The notes below the pieces were generated by a model that was not told where the DNA came from, made no database searches, and worked only from the letters and a program-made list of their open reading frames with translations. A stretch of 64,000 nucleotides of DNA, from contig OY969794.1 of the NCBI GenBank assembly GCA_963703175.1, positions 2,418,001 to 2,482,000 on the forward strand, read 5' to 3'. Position numbers and translations under genes: made by a program. The stretch comes from VRUE01 sp963703175. GTDB taxonomy: Bacteria > Actinomycetota > Thermoleophilia > Solirubrobacterales > 70-9. This document shows positions 41,279 through 49,802 of the stretch, in pieces (position 1 is the first letter of the stretch; each line of letters begins with the position of its first letter).

Positions 41279-42736
41279 TTAACCGACCTCCACGGTAGAG
41301 AAGGTGCCGGTCTCCTCGCTGAAACGGGCAAGACCCTCGCGCTTGGCCTCTTCGACCACTGCTTTTGCCACCATCGGCGCTACCTCGCGGTTAAAGACGC
41401 TGGGGATGATGTAGTCCTCGGAGAGGTCGTCCTCGGCGACCACTTCGGCGATGCCCCTGGCTGCCGCCAGCTTCATCTCCTCGGTGATGTTGGGCGAGCC
41501 AGCGTCGAGCGCCCCGCGGAAGATTCCCGGGAAGCAGAGCACGTTGTTGATCTGGTTTGGGTAGTCGGAACGACCGGTGGCCATGATCCGTACGTAGGGA
41601 GCCGCGTCCTCGGGCATCACCTCGGGCGTCGGGTTGGCCATCGCGAAAACGATCGCGTCGTCATTCATCTTGCCCAGGGCCTCCGCCGAGATGATGCCGG
41701 GGCCAGAGAGGCCGACGAAAAGATCCATACCCTCAAGCACGTCAGCGGGCTGCCCGCTGAGCTTCTCCGGGTTCGAGTTCTCCGCGTACCAGCGCTTGAT
41801 CCCGCTCATCTCGCCCGACTGATAGTCCGCGCGCTCTGTCGAGAGGGCACCCTGCCGGTCGCAGCCGACCACGTGGGTTACGCCAGAAGCGAGCATCATC
41901 TTGGTCACCGCTACCCCGGCGGCGCCGAGGCCAACCACCAGCACGCGCAGCTGCTCGATTGGCTTACCGACGATCTTCAGCGCGTTGAACAGCGCCGCCA
42001 TCGTCACCACCGCGGTGCCGTGCTGGTCGTCGTGGAAGACCGGGATGTCGAGCGTCTCCTTGAGGCGCTCCTCGATCTCGAAGCAGCGCGGAGCGGAGAT
42101 GTCCTCGAGGTTTATCCCGCCGAAGGTGGGGGCGATCAGTTCGACCGCCTTGATGATCTCCTCGGCGTCCTGGGTGTCGAGGCAGATCGGGAAAGCGTCG
42201 ACCTGGGCGAACTCCTTGAACAGCATCGCCTTGCCCTCCATCACCGGCATCGCCGCCTCGGGGCCGATGTTGCCGAGCCCGAGCACGGCACTGCCATCGG
42301 AGACGACGGCGACGGTGTTCTTCTTGATCGTGTACTCGAAGGCCTTGGCGCGATCTGCGTGAATGTCTTGGCAAACCCGGGCGACACCCGGCGTGTAGGC
42401 CATCGAGAGGTCGTCGCGGGTCTTCAGCGGGTACTTGTTCTCGACCGAGATCTTGCCGCCGCGGTGCATCTGCATCGTGCGGTCGACGTAGTCGAGCACT
42501 TTGGCCCCGCGGGTGGAACCGATCGCCCGCAGGATCCTCTCCCAGTGCTCGCGATCTTGGGCGTCGATCGTGAACTCGCGCACCCGTTTGCCCTCGCCCC
42601 CGGCGCCGGGAACGAGGTCGACACCTTGCAGCTGGCCGCCGGCCTCCGCGATCGCCGCGGTCAGTTTGCCCAGGGGCTCCTGCCGAGCATCGAGCTCGAC
42701 CCGGATCGTGACGCTGTATTGAGCGCTAACGGCCAT
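41279..42736 (-). CDS. NAD(P)-dependent malic enzyme with N-terminal ACT domain
   Basis: A 485-residue enzyme that decarboxylates malate to pyruvate. The first 80 residues form an ACT-like regulatory domain (YSVTIRVELDARQEPLGKLTAAI). The catalytic part has AYTPGVARVC, GKAMLFKEFAQVDAFPICLD, FHDDQHGTAVV with acidic metal ligands, and the dinucleotide site VVGLGAAGVAV. The ACT domain suggests control by an amino acid or similar ligand. Its start lies 40 bases from the divergent secreted-protein gene. Confidence 0.93.
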   Translation of the reverse strand: MAVSAQYSVTIRVELDARQEPLGKLTAAIAEAGGQLQGVDLVPGAGGEGKRVREFTIDAQDREHWERILRAIGSTRGAKVLDYVDRTMQMHRGGKISVENKYPLKTRDDLSMAYTPGVARVCQDIHADRAKAFEYTIKKNTVAVVSDGSAVLGLGNIGPEAAMPVMEGKAMLFKEFAQVDAFPICLDTQDAEEIIKAVELIAPTFGGINLEDISAPRCFEIEERLKETLDIPVFHDDQHGTAVVTMAALFNALKIVGKPIEQLRVLVVGLGAAGVAVTKMMLASGVTHVVGCDRQGALSTERADYQSGEMSGIKRWYAENSNPEKLSGQPADVLEGMDLFVGLSGPGIISAEALGKMNDDAIVFAMANPTPEVMPEDAAPYVRIMATGRSDYPNQINNVLCFPGIFRGALDAGSPNITEEMKLAAARGIAEVVAEDDLSEDYIIPSVFNREVAPMVAKAVVEEAKREGLARFSEETGTFSTVEVG

Positions 42737-42779
42737 CGGTGGCTATCGAATCAGATTCCGCCCCCGAGCCAGTGCGCCA

Positions 42780-43727
42780 GTGTTCGGGTACGCTCGGAGT
42801 GTGGGGAGATCGAAATCGATCGGTTGGGGGAGATTTGAGGTCTCCCGAGCGGTCGCGGCGGTACTGTGCGTGGCAATCGTCGGCTCCTGGACGGGTCCGG
42901 GGACGGCGCCGGCAAGCTCAAGCTCTGCTTCGTATCCCGAGCCTTTCGAACTGCAGGCGAGTAACGGGTACTCGCTGTTGGCGTGGGGAACTCCGGCGTC
43001 GAACGGTCGATCTGCGCTGTTGCTGGTGATGGTCAGGCGCCCGGGTGCCTCGGTCGCATACACGGTTCCCGCGGAGGTTGCGGCTGGATCGATGCAAGCG
43101 GACCTCGGCGAGCTCGGGGTAATCGATGTCCGCTTTCGATCGTCGGGCCGGACGAAAACGGAGAAGCCACCTTGTGGGAGACGGCCGATCGAATTCGAAC
43201 CCGACGTCTTCGAAGGAAGGATCGATTTCCGTGGCGAGGACGGATACACCGAAGTGCACGCAACGAGTGCAGAAGGCGATGTCCGGTTCTTCAGCGAAGT
43301 GCTCTGTCCGGCTATCGCAGGTCCGAGTGGCAGCGGTCCTCATCTCCCGGGTGCCGGCATCAGGGTTGGTCCGAATCGGCTACGGCCGGGTGGATTTCAG
43401 TTCGAAGCACACAAGAACCGTCCGCTCACTCACTCGTTCTTCTTCGCGTCGATCGCAGAACGACATGGCGCGCTCCGGATCGAACGCTCCGTCAGTGTCG
43501 TCGGGCACTCTGCGGCCTTTGAGTACGAGCCGACCCTGCGACTTGCCTCTGTCGAACCACCCGCGCCATTTGCAGGAAGCGCTGCATTTCATCGCGGCGC
43601 ACTTCCGCCTAGGCGGTGGAGCGGATCTCTCTCGGTTGACTTTCCCGGTCACCGGGCGGTGCGCCTCACCGGCGACGTCCAACGCGTCAGCCTCGTCCAC
43701 GGCGAGTGGGACAACTCTTCGCACTGA
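42780..43727 (+). CDS. Secreted protein of unknown function
   Basis: A 315-residue protein with a signal-type hydrophobic stretch at about 22-38 (AVAAVLCVAIVGSWTG). The start is GTG 42780 or GTG 42801. The mature part looks beta-rich and has the block FEGRIDFRGEDGYTEVHATSAEG, which suggests a short beta-strand repeat seen in exported proteins of this group of bacteria. Two cysteines (CGRRP, LCPA) could form a disulfide. No catalytic motif is visible. Confidence 0.65.
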   Translation: MFGYARSVGRSKSIGWGRFEVSRAVAAVLCVAIVGSWTGPGTAPASSSSASYPEPFELQASNGYSLLAWGTPASNGRSALLLVMVRRPGASVAYTVPAEVAAGSMQADLGELGVIDVRFRSSGRTKTEKPPCGRRPIEFEPDVFEGRIDFRGEDGYTEVHATSAEGDVRFFSEVLCPAIAGPSGSGPHLPGAGIRVGPNRLRPGGFQFEAHKNRPLTHSFFFASIAERHGALRIERSVSVVGHSAAFEYEPTLRLASVEPPAPFAGSAAFHRGALPPRRWSGSLSVDFPGHRAVRLTGDVQRVSLVHGEWDNSSH

Positions 43728-43754
43728 GTCGATGTAGCGCCTTCCGCTCGGTCG

Positions 43755-44560
43755 TTGCGGACATTTCAGGTCTCGCTGGGGGAGAGACGAGCCCTCCTGG
43801 CGACCGAGGCTCGGGCGATGGCGGCGGTTCTCGCTTGCCGCCAGGCGGGTCGCGTGAATGTGGGCTTCGCTCCTGAGAGCGTGGAAAACCTGGGCGTGAC
43901 AATGAGCATCCTCGAATACTGGGGCGCAGCGCTGAGTCACCGCCCGGCCGCTGCTCTGTGGGAGTTGTTGCCTCCAAGGACGGCCCGGTGGAAGTATCGA
44001 TTTGCGGCTATGGCGGCAGGGCAAGGCGTGCCGGCATCCGCTTACATCGCTCTCGGTTGCTCCGGCCTGCATCTGTGACGTTGTGTAGCGGTATCCCCGC
44101 CACGACCCCGGCGCGGACGATTTCGGACCTTCGCCGTGTTTCGTCTGGCGGGTCACCGTTGATCTCACCGAAAGAGCTCCGCCGCGCAATTCGCCAGGCC
44201 AATTTCCTTGGTCTGCCGGTCGGCGAGGAAGAGCGTCGTGACCGAAACCGCAGTGACCTCGAGGAAGACTTCCAGGAGCTGTGTCGGAAATACGGCCTGC
44301 CCGAGCCGGAGGTCAACGTGCGCGTCGGCCCTCACCTCGTCGACTTTCTCTGGCGGGACCGGAACCTGGTCGTGGAAACGGACGGCTACAGCTCTCACCG
44401 CGGCCGCGCAGCCTTCGAGGATGACCGGGCGCGCGACCTCGACCTGCGGGCGCGAGGCTTCGAAGTGATCCGCCTTGCCGAAAAGCAGGTGAACGAGGAA
44501 CCGCAGCGGGTCGCGGAGGTCGTCGGCGCTGCCCTTAGAGTTCGCGCCGATGCCGTCTGA
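43755..44560 (+). pseudogene. Broken DUF559/AbiEi-like gene (frameshift)
   Basis: Family members normally run from an N-terminal HTH through MAAVLACG..A.LSHRSAAALWGL to GVEV, RIHRSR.L, VT..GIPVTTPARTL, and a DUF559 domain with VDFLWR..LVVETDGY. Here the first half (43755-43975, GAALSHRPAAALWELLPP) and second half (from about 43978, KDGPVEVSICGYG to VETDGY and the C-terminus) are in different frames. The switch is at CCTCCAAGGACGG (43971-43983), as if one A of a run were lost. The first half also has about 27 extra residues (43841-43921) and no HTH. The second half is open as a 200-residue frame from GTG/ATG 43958. Confidence 0.7.
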
Positions 44561-47183
44561 CGCGCCCAATGCCCCCGAGCTCTTCCTGATCGACGGCAAC
44601 TCGCTTGCCTACCGGGCGTTCTTCGCCCTGCCGGAGTCGATCGGGACGAGCGACGGCCGCCCGACCAACGCGATCTACGGGCTGGCCTCGATGCTGGTCA
44701 AAGTCATCGACGAGCATCACCCCGCCGGTGTGGTCGTCGCCTGGGACGCTGGCATGTCGGGGCGCGAGGTCACCTACGACCTCTACAAGGCCCAGCGCAA
44801 ACCGCGTCCCGACCTGCTGCGCGAGCAGTGGCCGCACCTGATGCCGTTGGTCGAGGCCTTCGGCTACACCAACGTCAAGGTCGACGGCTTCGAGGCCGAC
44901 GATGTGATCGCCTCGTTGAGCCGGCAGGCGCGCGAAGAGGGGATCGCGGTGATGGTGGTGACCGGGGACCGCGACGCCTATCAGCTGGTTGGGCCCGGCA
45001 TCCGGGTGATGAGCACCTCACGCGGCATTACCGAGACCAAGATCTATGACACAGACGCCGTGGTCGAGCGCTACGGGGTGCCGCCGGAATTGATCACCGA
45101 CCTGATGGGGTTGCGCGGCGATACCTCCGACAACATCCCAGGTGTTCCCGGGATCGGGGAGAAAACGGCGACCCAGCTGCTGCAGCAGTTCGGCTCGCTG
45201 GAGCGGGTGCTGGGCAGCGTCGAGGAGATCTCCGGGGCGAAACGCAAGCAGAACTTGGTCGAGCATGCCGAGGACGCGCGCATGTCGAAGCAACTGGCGA
45301 CGTTGCAGTACGAGATTGAGACCGGCGTCGACTTGGCGGCGGCGATGGCATCCGAGCCGGACCGCGGCGCGCTGCGCGACTTCATGCGCGAGTTCGAGCT
45401 GCGGGCGGTGCTGGAGCGGCTCGAAGAAGCGCTGCCCGAGGGCGAGGCGGTGCCCGGCCGCAGCGTCGACAAAGAGCTGGCGGTTGAGGTCGAGGAAGGG
45501 GCCCCGGCCGACCTTGGCGAGGGGCCGGCGGCTGTGGCGATTGACGGCAACCGCTGGGCCGCCGCCCAGGACGAGCGGATCCTCGCCGGCTCCTCGACGC
45601 TCGACGAGCTGGCGGTTGCGCTGGCCGGGCACTCGATCGCCGCCCACGACACCAAGTCGCTCGGCGGCGGTCGCCACGGGCTGCTTGCCGCCGCTGCCCG
45701 CGAGGGGATTGAGCTGGAGATCGACCACGACACGCTGTTGGCCGCCTACTTGCTCGAGCCGCAGCGCCGCACCTACGAGTTGACCGAGCTGGCAGCTGAC
45801 GCGGGTATCGGTCTTGCCGAGGGGGCGGCTGCAGAGAGCAATGATGACGACGGGCAGCTGGCGCTCGGCGAGGAGGTCGAGGCCGGTCTCGATCCCGCCG
45901 AGGAAGCGCGTTTGGTTGCCGCGCTTGCGGACGCGCAGCGCCCGCGGCTCGAGCAGTTCGAGCTGGGGTCGCTCCTGCACGAGGTCGAGCTGCCGCTTGT
46001 CCACGTCCTCGCCGCGATGGAGCGCGAGGGCCTGAAGCTCGACGCTAAGCGGCTCGGCGAGGTCGGCGCCGGTTTCGGCGAGCGGATCGCGACGCTGGAG
46101 AAGGAGATCTTCGAGCTGGCCGAGGAGGAGTTCACGATTGGCTCGCCCCAGCAGGTAGGCCGCGTGCTCTTCGAGAAGCTCGAACTGACCCGCAAGCGGC
46201 GGGGAAAAACCGGCTTCTCGACCGACGCCCGCGTCCTCGCCCAGATTCGCGACGAGCACCCGATCGTCGAGAAGATTGAGAGCTGGCGCGAGCTGACCAA
46301 GCTGAAGAACACCTACCTCGACTCGCTGCCCGACCTGATCGACCCCGATACCGACCGCGTCCACACCACCTTTAACCAGGCAGCGACGACCACCGGGCGC
46401 CTCTCCAGCACCAACCCGAACCTGCAGAACATCCCGATCCGCACCGAGATCGGCCGCCCGGTTCGCGCCTGCTTTGTCGCCGAACGCGGCGCTCGCCTGC
46501 TCTCTGCCGACTACAGCCAGGTCGAGCTGCGCGTGCTTGCCCACGTCGCCGAGGAGGAGGTGCTGAAGGAGATCTTCCGCGCCGGCGAAGACGTCCACGC
46601 CGCGACCGCTGCCGAGGTCTTCGACATTTCGCGCGACGACGTCGACGTCGGCCAGCGCTCGAAGGCGAAGATGGTCAACTTCGGCATCGTCTACGGGCTG
46701 ACCGGCTTCGGTCTCGCCGATCGGCTCAACATCCCCCGCAAAGAGGGCGAGGAGTTCGTCGCCCGCTACCTCGAGCGCTTCCCCGCGGTGAGGGCCTTCA
46801 GGGAGCAGGTCGTCGAGCAGGCCCAGGAGGAGGGTTACGTGCGCACGTTGATGGGGCGCCGCCGTTCGATCCCCGAGCTGCGCTCCGGCAACCCCAACAC
46901 GCGAAAACTGGGGGAGAGGCTCGCTGTCAACACGGTGATCCAGGGCACTGCCGCCGACATCATCAAGATGGCGATGGTCCGCTGTCAGAACGCGCTCAGC
47001 AAGTCTGGTGCAGCGACTCGGCTGGTGCTGCAGATCCACGACGAGCTGCTCTTCGAGGGTCCGCCCGAGGAGATGGAGAGCGCGACCGAGCTGGTGCGAC
47101 GCGAGATGTGCGCCGCTTACCAGCTCGATCCACCGCTCGAGGTCGACATCGGCGTCGGCAAAGACTGGCTCGACGCCAAGTAA
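44550..47183 (+). CDS. polA: DNA polymerase I
   Basis: An 877-residue Pol I. The 5' nuclease domain has FLIDGNSLAYRAFFALP and DDVIASL; the polymerase domain has motif A (DYSQVELRVLAHVAEE), motif B (RSKAKMVNFGIVYGLTGFGL) and motif C (QIHDELLFE). The middle domain has lost the D-x-E signature of the 3'-5' exonuclease: VAIDGNRWAAAQDE stands where it should be. So proofreading is probably absent, as in Taq and Bacillus Pol I. It starts at ATG 44550, overlapping the broken DUF559 gene by 11 bases. Confidence 0.96.
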   Translation: MPSDAPNAPELFLIDGNSLAYRAFFALPESIGTSDGRPTNAIYGLASMLVKVIDEHHPAGVVVAWDAGMSGREVTYDLYKAQRKPRPDLLREQWPHLMPLVEAFGYTNVKVDGFEADDVIASLSRQAREEGIAVMVVTGDRDAYQLVGPGIRVMSTSRGITETKIYDTDAVVERYGVPPELITDLMGLRGDTSDNIPGVPGIGEKTATQLLQQFGSLERVLGSVEEISGAKRKQNLVEHAEDARMSKQLATLQYEIETGVDLAAAMASEPDRGALRDFMREFELRAVLERLEEALPEGEAVPGRSVDKELAVEVEEGAPADLGEGPAAVAIDGNRWAAAQDERILAGSSTLDELAVALAGHSIAAHDTKSLGGGRHGLLAAAAREGIELEIDHDTLLAAYLLEPQRRTYELTELAADAGIGLAEGAAAESNDDDGQLALGEEVEAGLDPAEEARLVAALADAQRPRLEQFELGSLLHEVELPLVHVLAAMEREGLKLDAKRLGEVGAGFGERIATLEKEIFELAEEEFTIGSPQQVGRVLFEKLELTRKRRGKTGFSTDARVLAQIRDEHPIVEKIESWRELTKLKNTYLDSLPDLIDPDTDRVHTTFNQAATTTGRLSSTNPNLQNIPIRTEIGRPVRACFVAERGARLLSADYSQVELRVLAHVAEEEVLKEIFRAGEDVHAATAAEVFDISRDDVDVGQRSKAKMVNFGIVYGLTGFGLADRLNIPRKEGEEFVARYLERFPAVRAFREQVVEQAQEEGYVRTLMGRRRSIPELRSGNPNTRKLGERLAVNTVIQGTAADIIKMAMVRCQNALSKSGAATRLVLQIHDELLFEGPPEEMESATELVRREMCAAYQLDPPLEVDIGVGKDWLDAK

Positions 47184-47768
47184 TTACTCGGCCAGCTCGA
47201 CCTCGTCCCAGTTGGCGCCGCCGTGCTCGATCTCCAGCTCGGCATCCGTCACGACCGCGCCGACGATCAGGTCCGACGTGGTGCAGTTGGCGCCGGTGCC
47301 GTTGTAATCGTGACTGCTCGGTCCGCCGCCGACTGAGTTCGAGTTGCCGGGGCCGGAGTTGTCGCCGCCGCCGTGATCGTCGCCCGGCTCTTCCTCTCCA
47401 CGTCTGCCGTGATTGTCACTCGGCTCTTCCTCGCCGTGGCGGAGATGCCGGCGCGACGCGGTCACGTCGGGCGCATGCTCGTCCTCGCACTTGATCCTGG
47501 TCCGATCCGTGACCAGCCCACTCACGGTTTCTTCATCGAGCAGCGCGATCGTCAGTTTGCCGGTTTCGGGATCGAAGGACTGGATCGTCCCGCTCGGCTG
47601 GTGATGGTGATGCCGGTGATGGTGACCGTGGCGCTTCTCCACGCGTTGGCCGCCGTCCTTGGCCACGGCAATGCCGGCCAGCGCTCCGACCGCCGCGAGT
47701 AGTCCCATCGCGATTGCCAGAGTCAGGGCCCCGGCGGCGCGATAGCGGTTTCCACGTGGGCGTTTCAT
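47184..47768 (-). CDS. Secreted His-rich protein, low-complexity
   Basis: A 194-residue exported protein with an N-terminal helix (about 12-33, ending VAKDG). It has a His-rich run (HGHHHRHHHHQ near 47-57), a small strand-rich domain (SGTIQSFDPETGKLTIAL...VTDRTRIKC) reminiscent of DUF5666, then acidic-Gly low complexity (GEEEPGDDHGGGDN) and a final segment (ATTSDLIVGAVVTDAELE). The same acidic-His-Gly motif (PGDDHGG) occurs in the tail of the adjacent sigma factor. It ends next to the polA stop. Confidence 0.6.
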   Translation of the reverse strand: MKRPRGNRYRAAGALTLAIAMGLLAAVGALAGIAVAKDGGQRVEKRHGHHHRHHHHQPSGTIQSFDPETGKLTIALLDEETVSGLVTDRTRIKCEDEHAPDVTASRRHLRHGEEEPSDNHGRRGEEEPGDDHGGGDNSGPGNSNSVGGGPSSHDYNGTGANCTTSDLIVGAVVTDAELEIEHGGANWDEVELAE

Positions 47769-47827
47769 AGTTCCTCCTTGGTTGACGTGCTTCCGTTCAA
47801 CCCCCTAACCCGAGCGGGAGATGAAGA

Positions 47828-49243
47828 TCACTCAAGCGCTTCGGCCAAGGTGCTGCTGCCCTTACCGCCACTGCCGGAGGAGCCGGAGCCGGAGTCCGAG
47901 CCGGAGCTGTCATCGGAACTTGAGTTTGAGCCGCTGGAGTTGTCTTCGAAGGTCGGTTCTCCGCTCGGTCCGGGTCCGCCGCTGTGCGAGTCAGCGCTCG
48001 GGCCAGAAGAATCGTCGTGGTCGGATCCGGACGATCCGGAGCCTGATCCGGAAAGCTGTTCGGACCCCGAACCGTCGTGACCTGAGCCGGAGCCCGAGCT
48101 TCCGCCATGGCCCGAGCCACTCGAACCGGAGCCACCGCCGTGACCTAAGGAGCCGCTTCGATCATCCCCTCCCGAACCAAGGCCCCCGCCATGTCGCCCC
48201 GACGACCCGTCGTGCCCGCTCCGGTTATCACCAGGCTCGGTCTCGCCGCTACCTCCACGACCGTGGTGGTCGTCGACGAGCTCGGATTCGCCGCCGTGAT
48301 CGTCGCCCGGCCCCGTCTCTCCCGAGCCGCGACCGTGGTGGCCTCCGGCGCCCTCGCTCTCTTCCTCTCCCCGGCTGAAGCTCGTGTCCTGCTCGGTCGC
48401 CGTCTGCCCGGCGGCGACCTGGTTCGCATCGCTTGGCGAGATCCGCACCTGCGCCGCTCTGGCATTGCCACCGGGCGGGTTGTCTTTGATCGCGACGCCG
48501 GCACCTACGGCGCCGGCCACCAGCACGGTCGCGGCGGTCGCCTTCAGTGCTATGCCAGCGCCGGCGGCTCCGCCGACGCCCGCCGCGCTCACACCTGCAG
48601 CACCCGCGGCCGTTTCGGCCACGCCCGAGCCGCCGCCGGCAAGTAAGGCCTGTAGCAGCGGCAGTGGGATGAGCATCCCGGCGCCGTCGCGGAGAGTCTG
48701 GCGCGCTCGGTAGATCGCCTGCCGGGCGCCGCCGCCGGTCAGCCCCAATGCTGCCGCGATCTCCTCGTGTCCGAGGCCCTCGAGCTCACGCATCACGATC
48801 GCGGTCCGCTGTGGCTCGGGCAGCGCCTGCAGTCGCACCATCAAATCGGCCAATTCCTCGCGACACTCCAGCTCCTCTGCCGGGTTACGCCCGCCGGCGA
48901 TCGCCTCGGCCAGGATCTCGGCTGAGGGCGGACTGTCGCGCAGGTCGTTGAGCGCGGTGTTGCGGACGATTCTGAACAGCCACGGCCGCAGATCGATCTC
49001 GGCGTCGTCGCGACACAGCGCCGGCAGCGCCTTGGCAAAGGCGTCCTGGAGAACGTCCTCCGAGCGCCCGCCGACGATCGACGCCGCGTAGCGCCCCAGC
49101 GGCCGCCCGTAGCGGCGGACGATCTCCTCGAAGGCGGCCTCGTAGCCCGCGCGCACGAGCGCCACCAAGCGGCGGTCCGGCTGCGTGCGCAGGGCCGGGC
49201 CCAGGAAAAGGCGGGAGGCGAATCCCTCTGCTGGCGGTGGCAT
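47828..49243 (-). CDS. ECF sigma factor with C-terminal membrane segment and Ser/Gly-rich tail
   Basis: A 471-residue protein. Residues 1-190 are an ECF sigma-70: region 2 (YEAAFEEIVRRYGRPLGRYA..., PWLFRIVRNTALNDLR) and region 4 (LPEPQRTAIVMRELEGLGHEEIAAALGLTGGGARQAIYRARQ). A hydrophobic span follows (about 218-252, IALKATAATVLVAGAVGAGVAI). The last 200 residues are disordered, Gly/Ser/Asp/His-rich (GSGSGHDGSGSE...), and would lie outside the cell. No separate anti-sigma gene is seen, so the tail may control the sigma domain in cis. The adjacent secreted gene shares its low-complexity style. Confidence 0.8.
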   Translation of the reverse strand: MPPPAEGFASRLFLGPALRTQPDRRLVALVRAGYEAAFEEIVRRYGRPLGRYAASIVGGRSEDVLQDAFAKALPALCRDDAEIDLRPWLFRIVRNTALNDLRDSPPSAEILAEAIAGGRNPAEELECREELADLMVRLQALPEPQRTAIVMRELEGLGHEEIAAALGLTGGGARQAIYRARQTLRDGAGMLIPLPLLQALLAGGGSGVAETAAGAAGVSAAGVGGAAGAGIALKATAATVLVAGAVGAGVAIKDNPPGGNARAAQVRISPSDANQVAAGQTATEQDTSFSRGEEESEGAGGHHGRGSGETGPGDDHGGESELVDDHHGRGGSGETEPGDNRSGHDGSSGRHGGGLGSGGDDRSGSLGHGGGSGSSGSGHGGSSGSGSGHDGSGSEQLSGSGSGSSGSDHDDSSGPSADSHSGGPGPSGEPTFEDNSSGSNSSSDDSSGSDSGSGSSGSGGKGSSTLAEALE

Positions 49244-49364
49244 ATGCGGCTCGATAGTCCCTTCGACTTACTGATATGACAGCAGGGAGGTTCATTGTCC
49301 CTGGACCTACATCTGATGCAACACGCGCGCCAAGTGAAAATCACGCCCCTGCGAGATCGCCCCG

Positions 49365-49802
49365 ATGGATAAGGGTCTGGCGGTGCTGCTCACCGCCCTT
49401 GCCGGCGGTCTGATCGCCTTGCAGGCGCCGATCAACGCCGGCCTCGGCAAGTCGACCGGCAGCTTGCCGGCTGCCCTGGTCTCCTTCGGCGTCGGCACGA
49501 TTGCCCTCGCCGTGATCGTCGTCCTCAGCGGTAAGGCTGGTGGACTTGATTCGACCTTTGATGTCAGCTGGTACTACCTGCTCGGAGGCCTGCTCGGCGC
49601 CGTCTACGTCACCAACGCGCTGATCGCCGTCTCCGTTGTCGGTGCCGGCGGAGTCGCCGCGGCGACGATCGCGGGGCAGCTGACCGCGTCGGTCGCGATC
49701 GACCGACTAGGCCTGTTCGGCCTCGACCAGGTCCCGCTCAGTCCCGAGCGGGTGGTCGGCATCGTCCTGTTGATGGCGGGCACCGTTCTTGTTGTCCGCT
49801 GA
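49365..49802 (+). CDS. YdcZ-type small DMT transporter-like protein
   Basis: A 145-residue membrane protein with four or five hydrophobic helices: AVLLTALAGGLIALQAPINAGLGK at the start, then FGVGTIALAVIVVL, YYLLGGLLGAVYVTNALIAV and VVGIVLLMAGTVLVV. This is the pattern of the DUF606/YdcZ family (part of the drug/metabolite transporter superfamily, half-length). Substrate unknown. Its last 96 bases overlap the antisense 3' end of the oxidoreductase gene. Confidence 0.85.
   Translation: MDKGLAVLLTALAGGLIALQAPINAGLGKSTGSLPAALVSFGVGTIALAVIVVLSGKAGGLDSTFDVSWYYLLGGLLGAVYVTNALIAVSVVGAGGVAAATIAGQLTASVAIDRLGLFGLDQVPLSPERVVGIVLLMAGTVLVVR

Noticed and set aside
47828..48500. Plus-strand open frames opposite the sigma-factor tail
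   Set aside because: Ser/Gly-rich GC-repeat sequence gives long open frames on both strands; the sigma domain and codon bias support the minus-strand gene.
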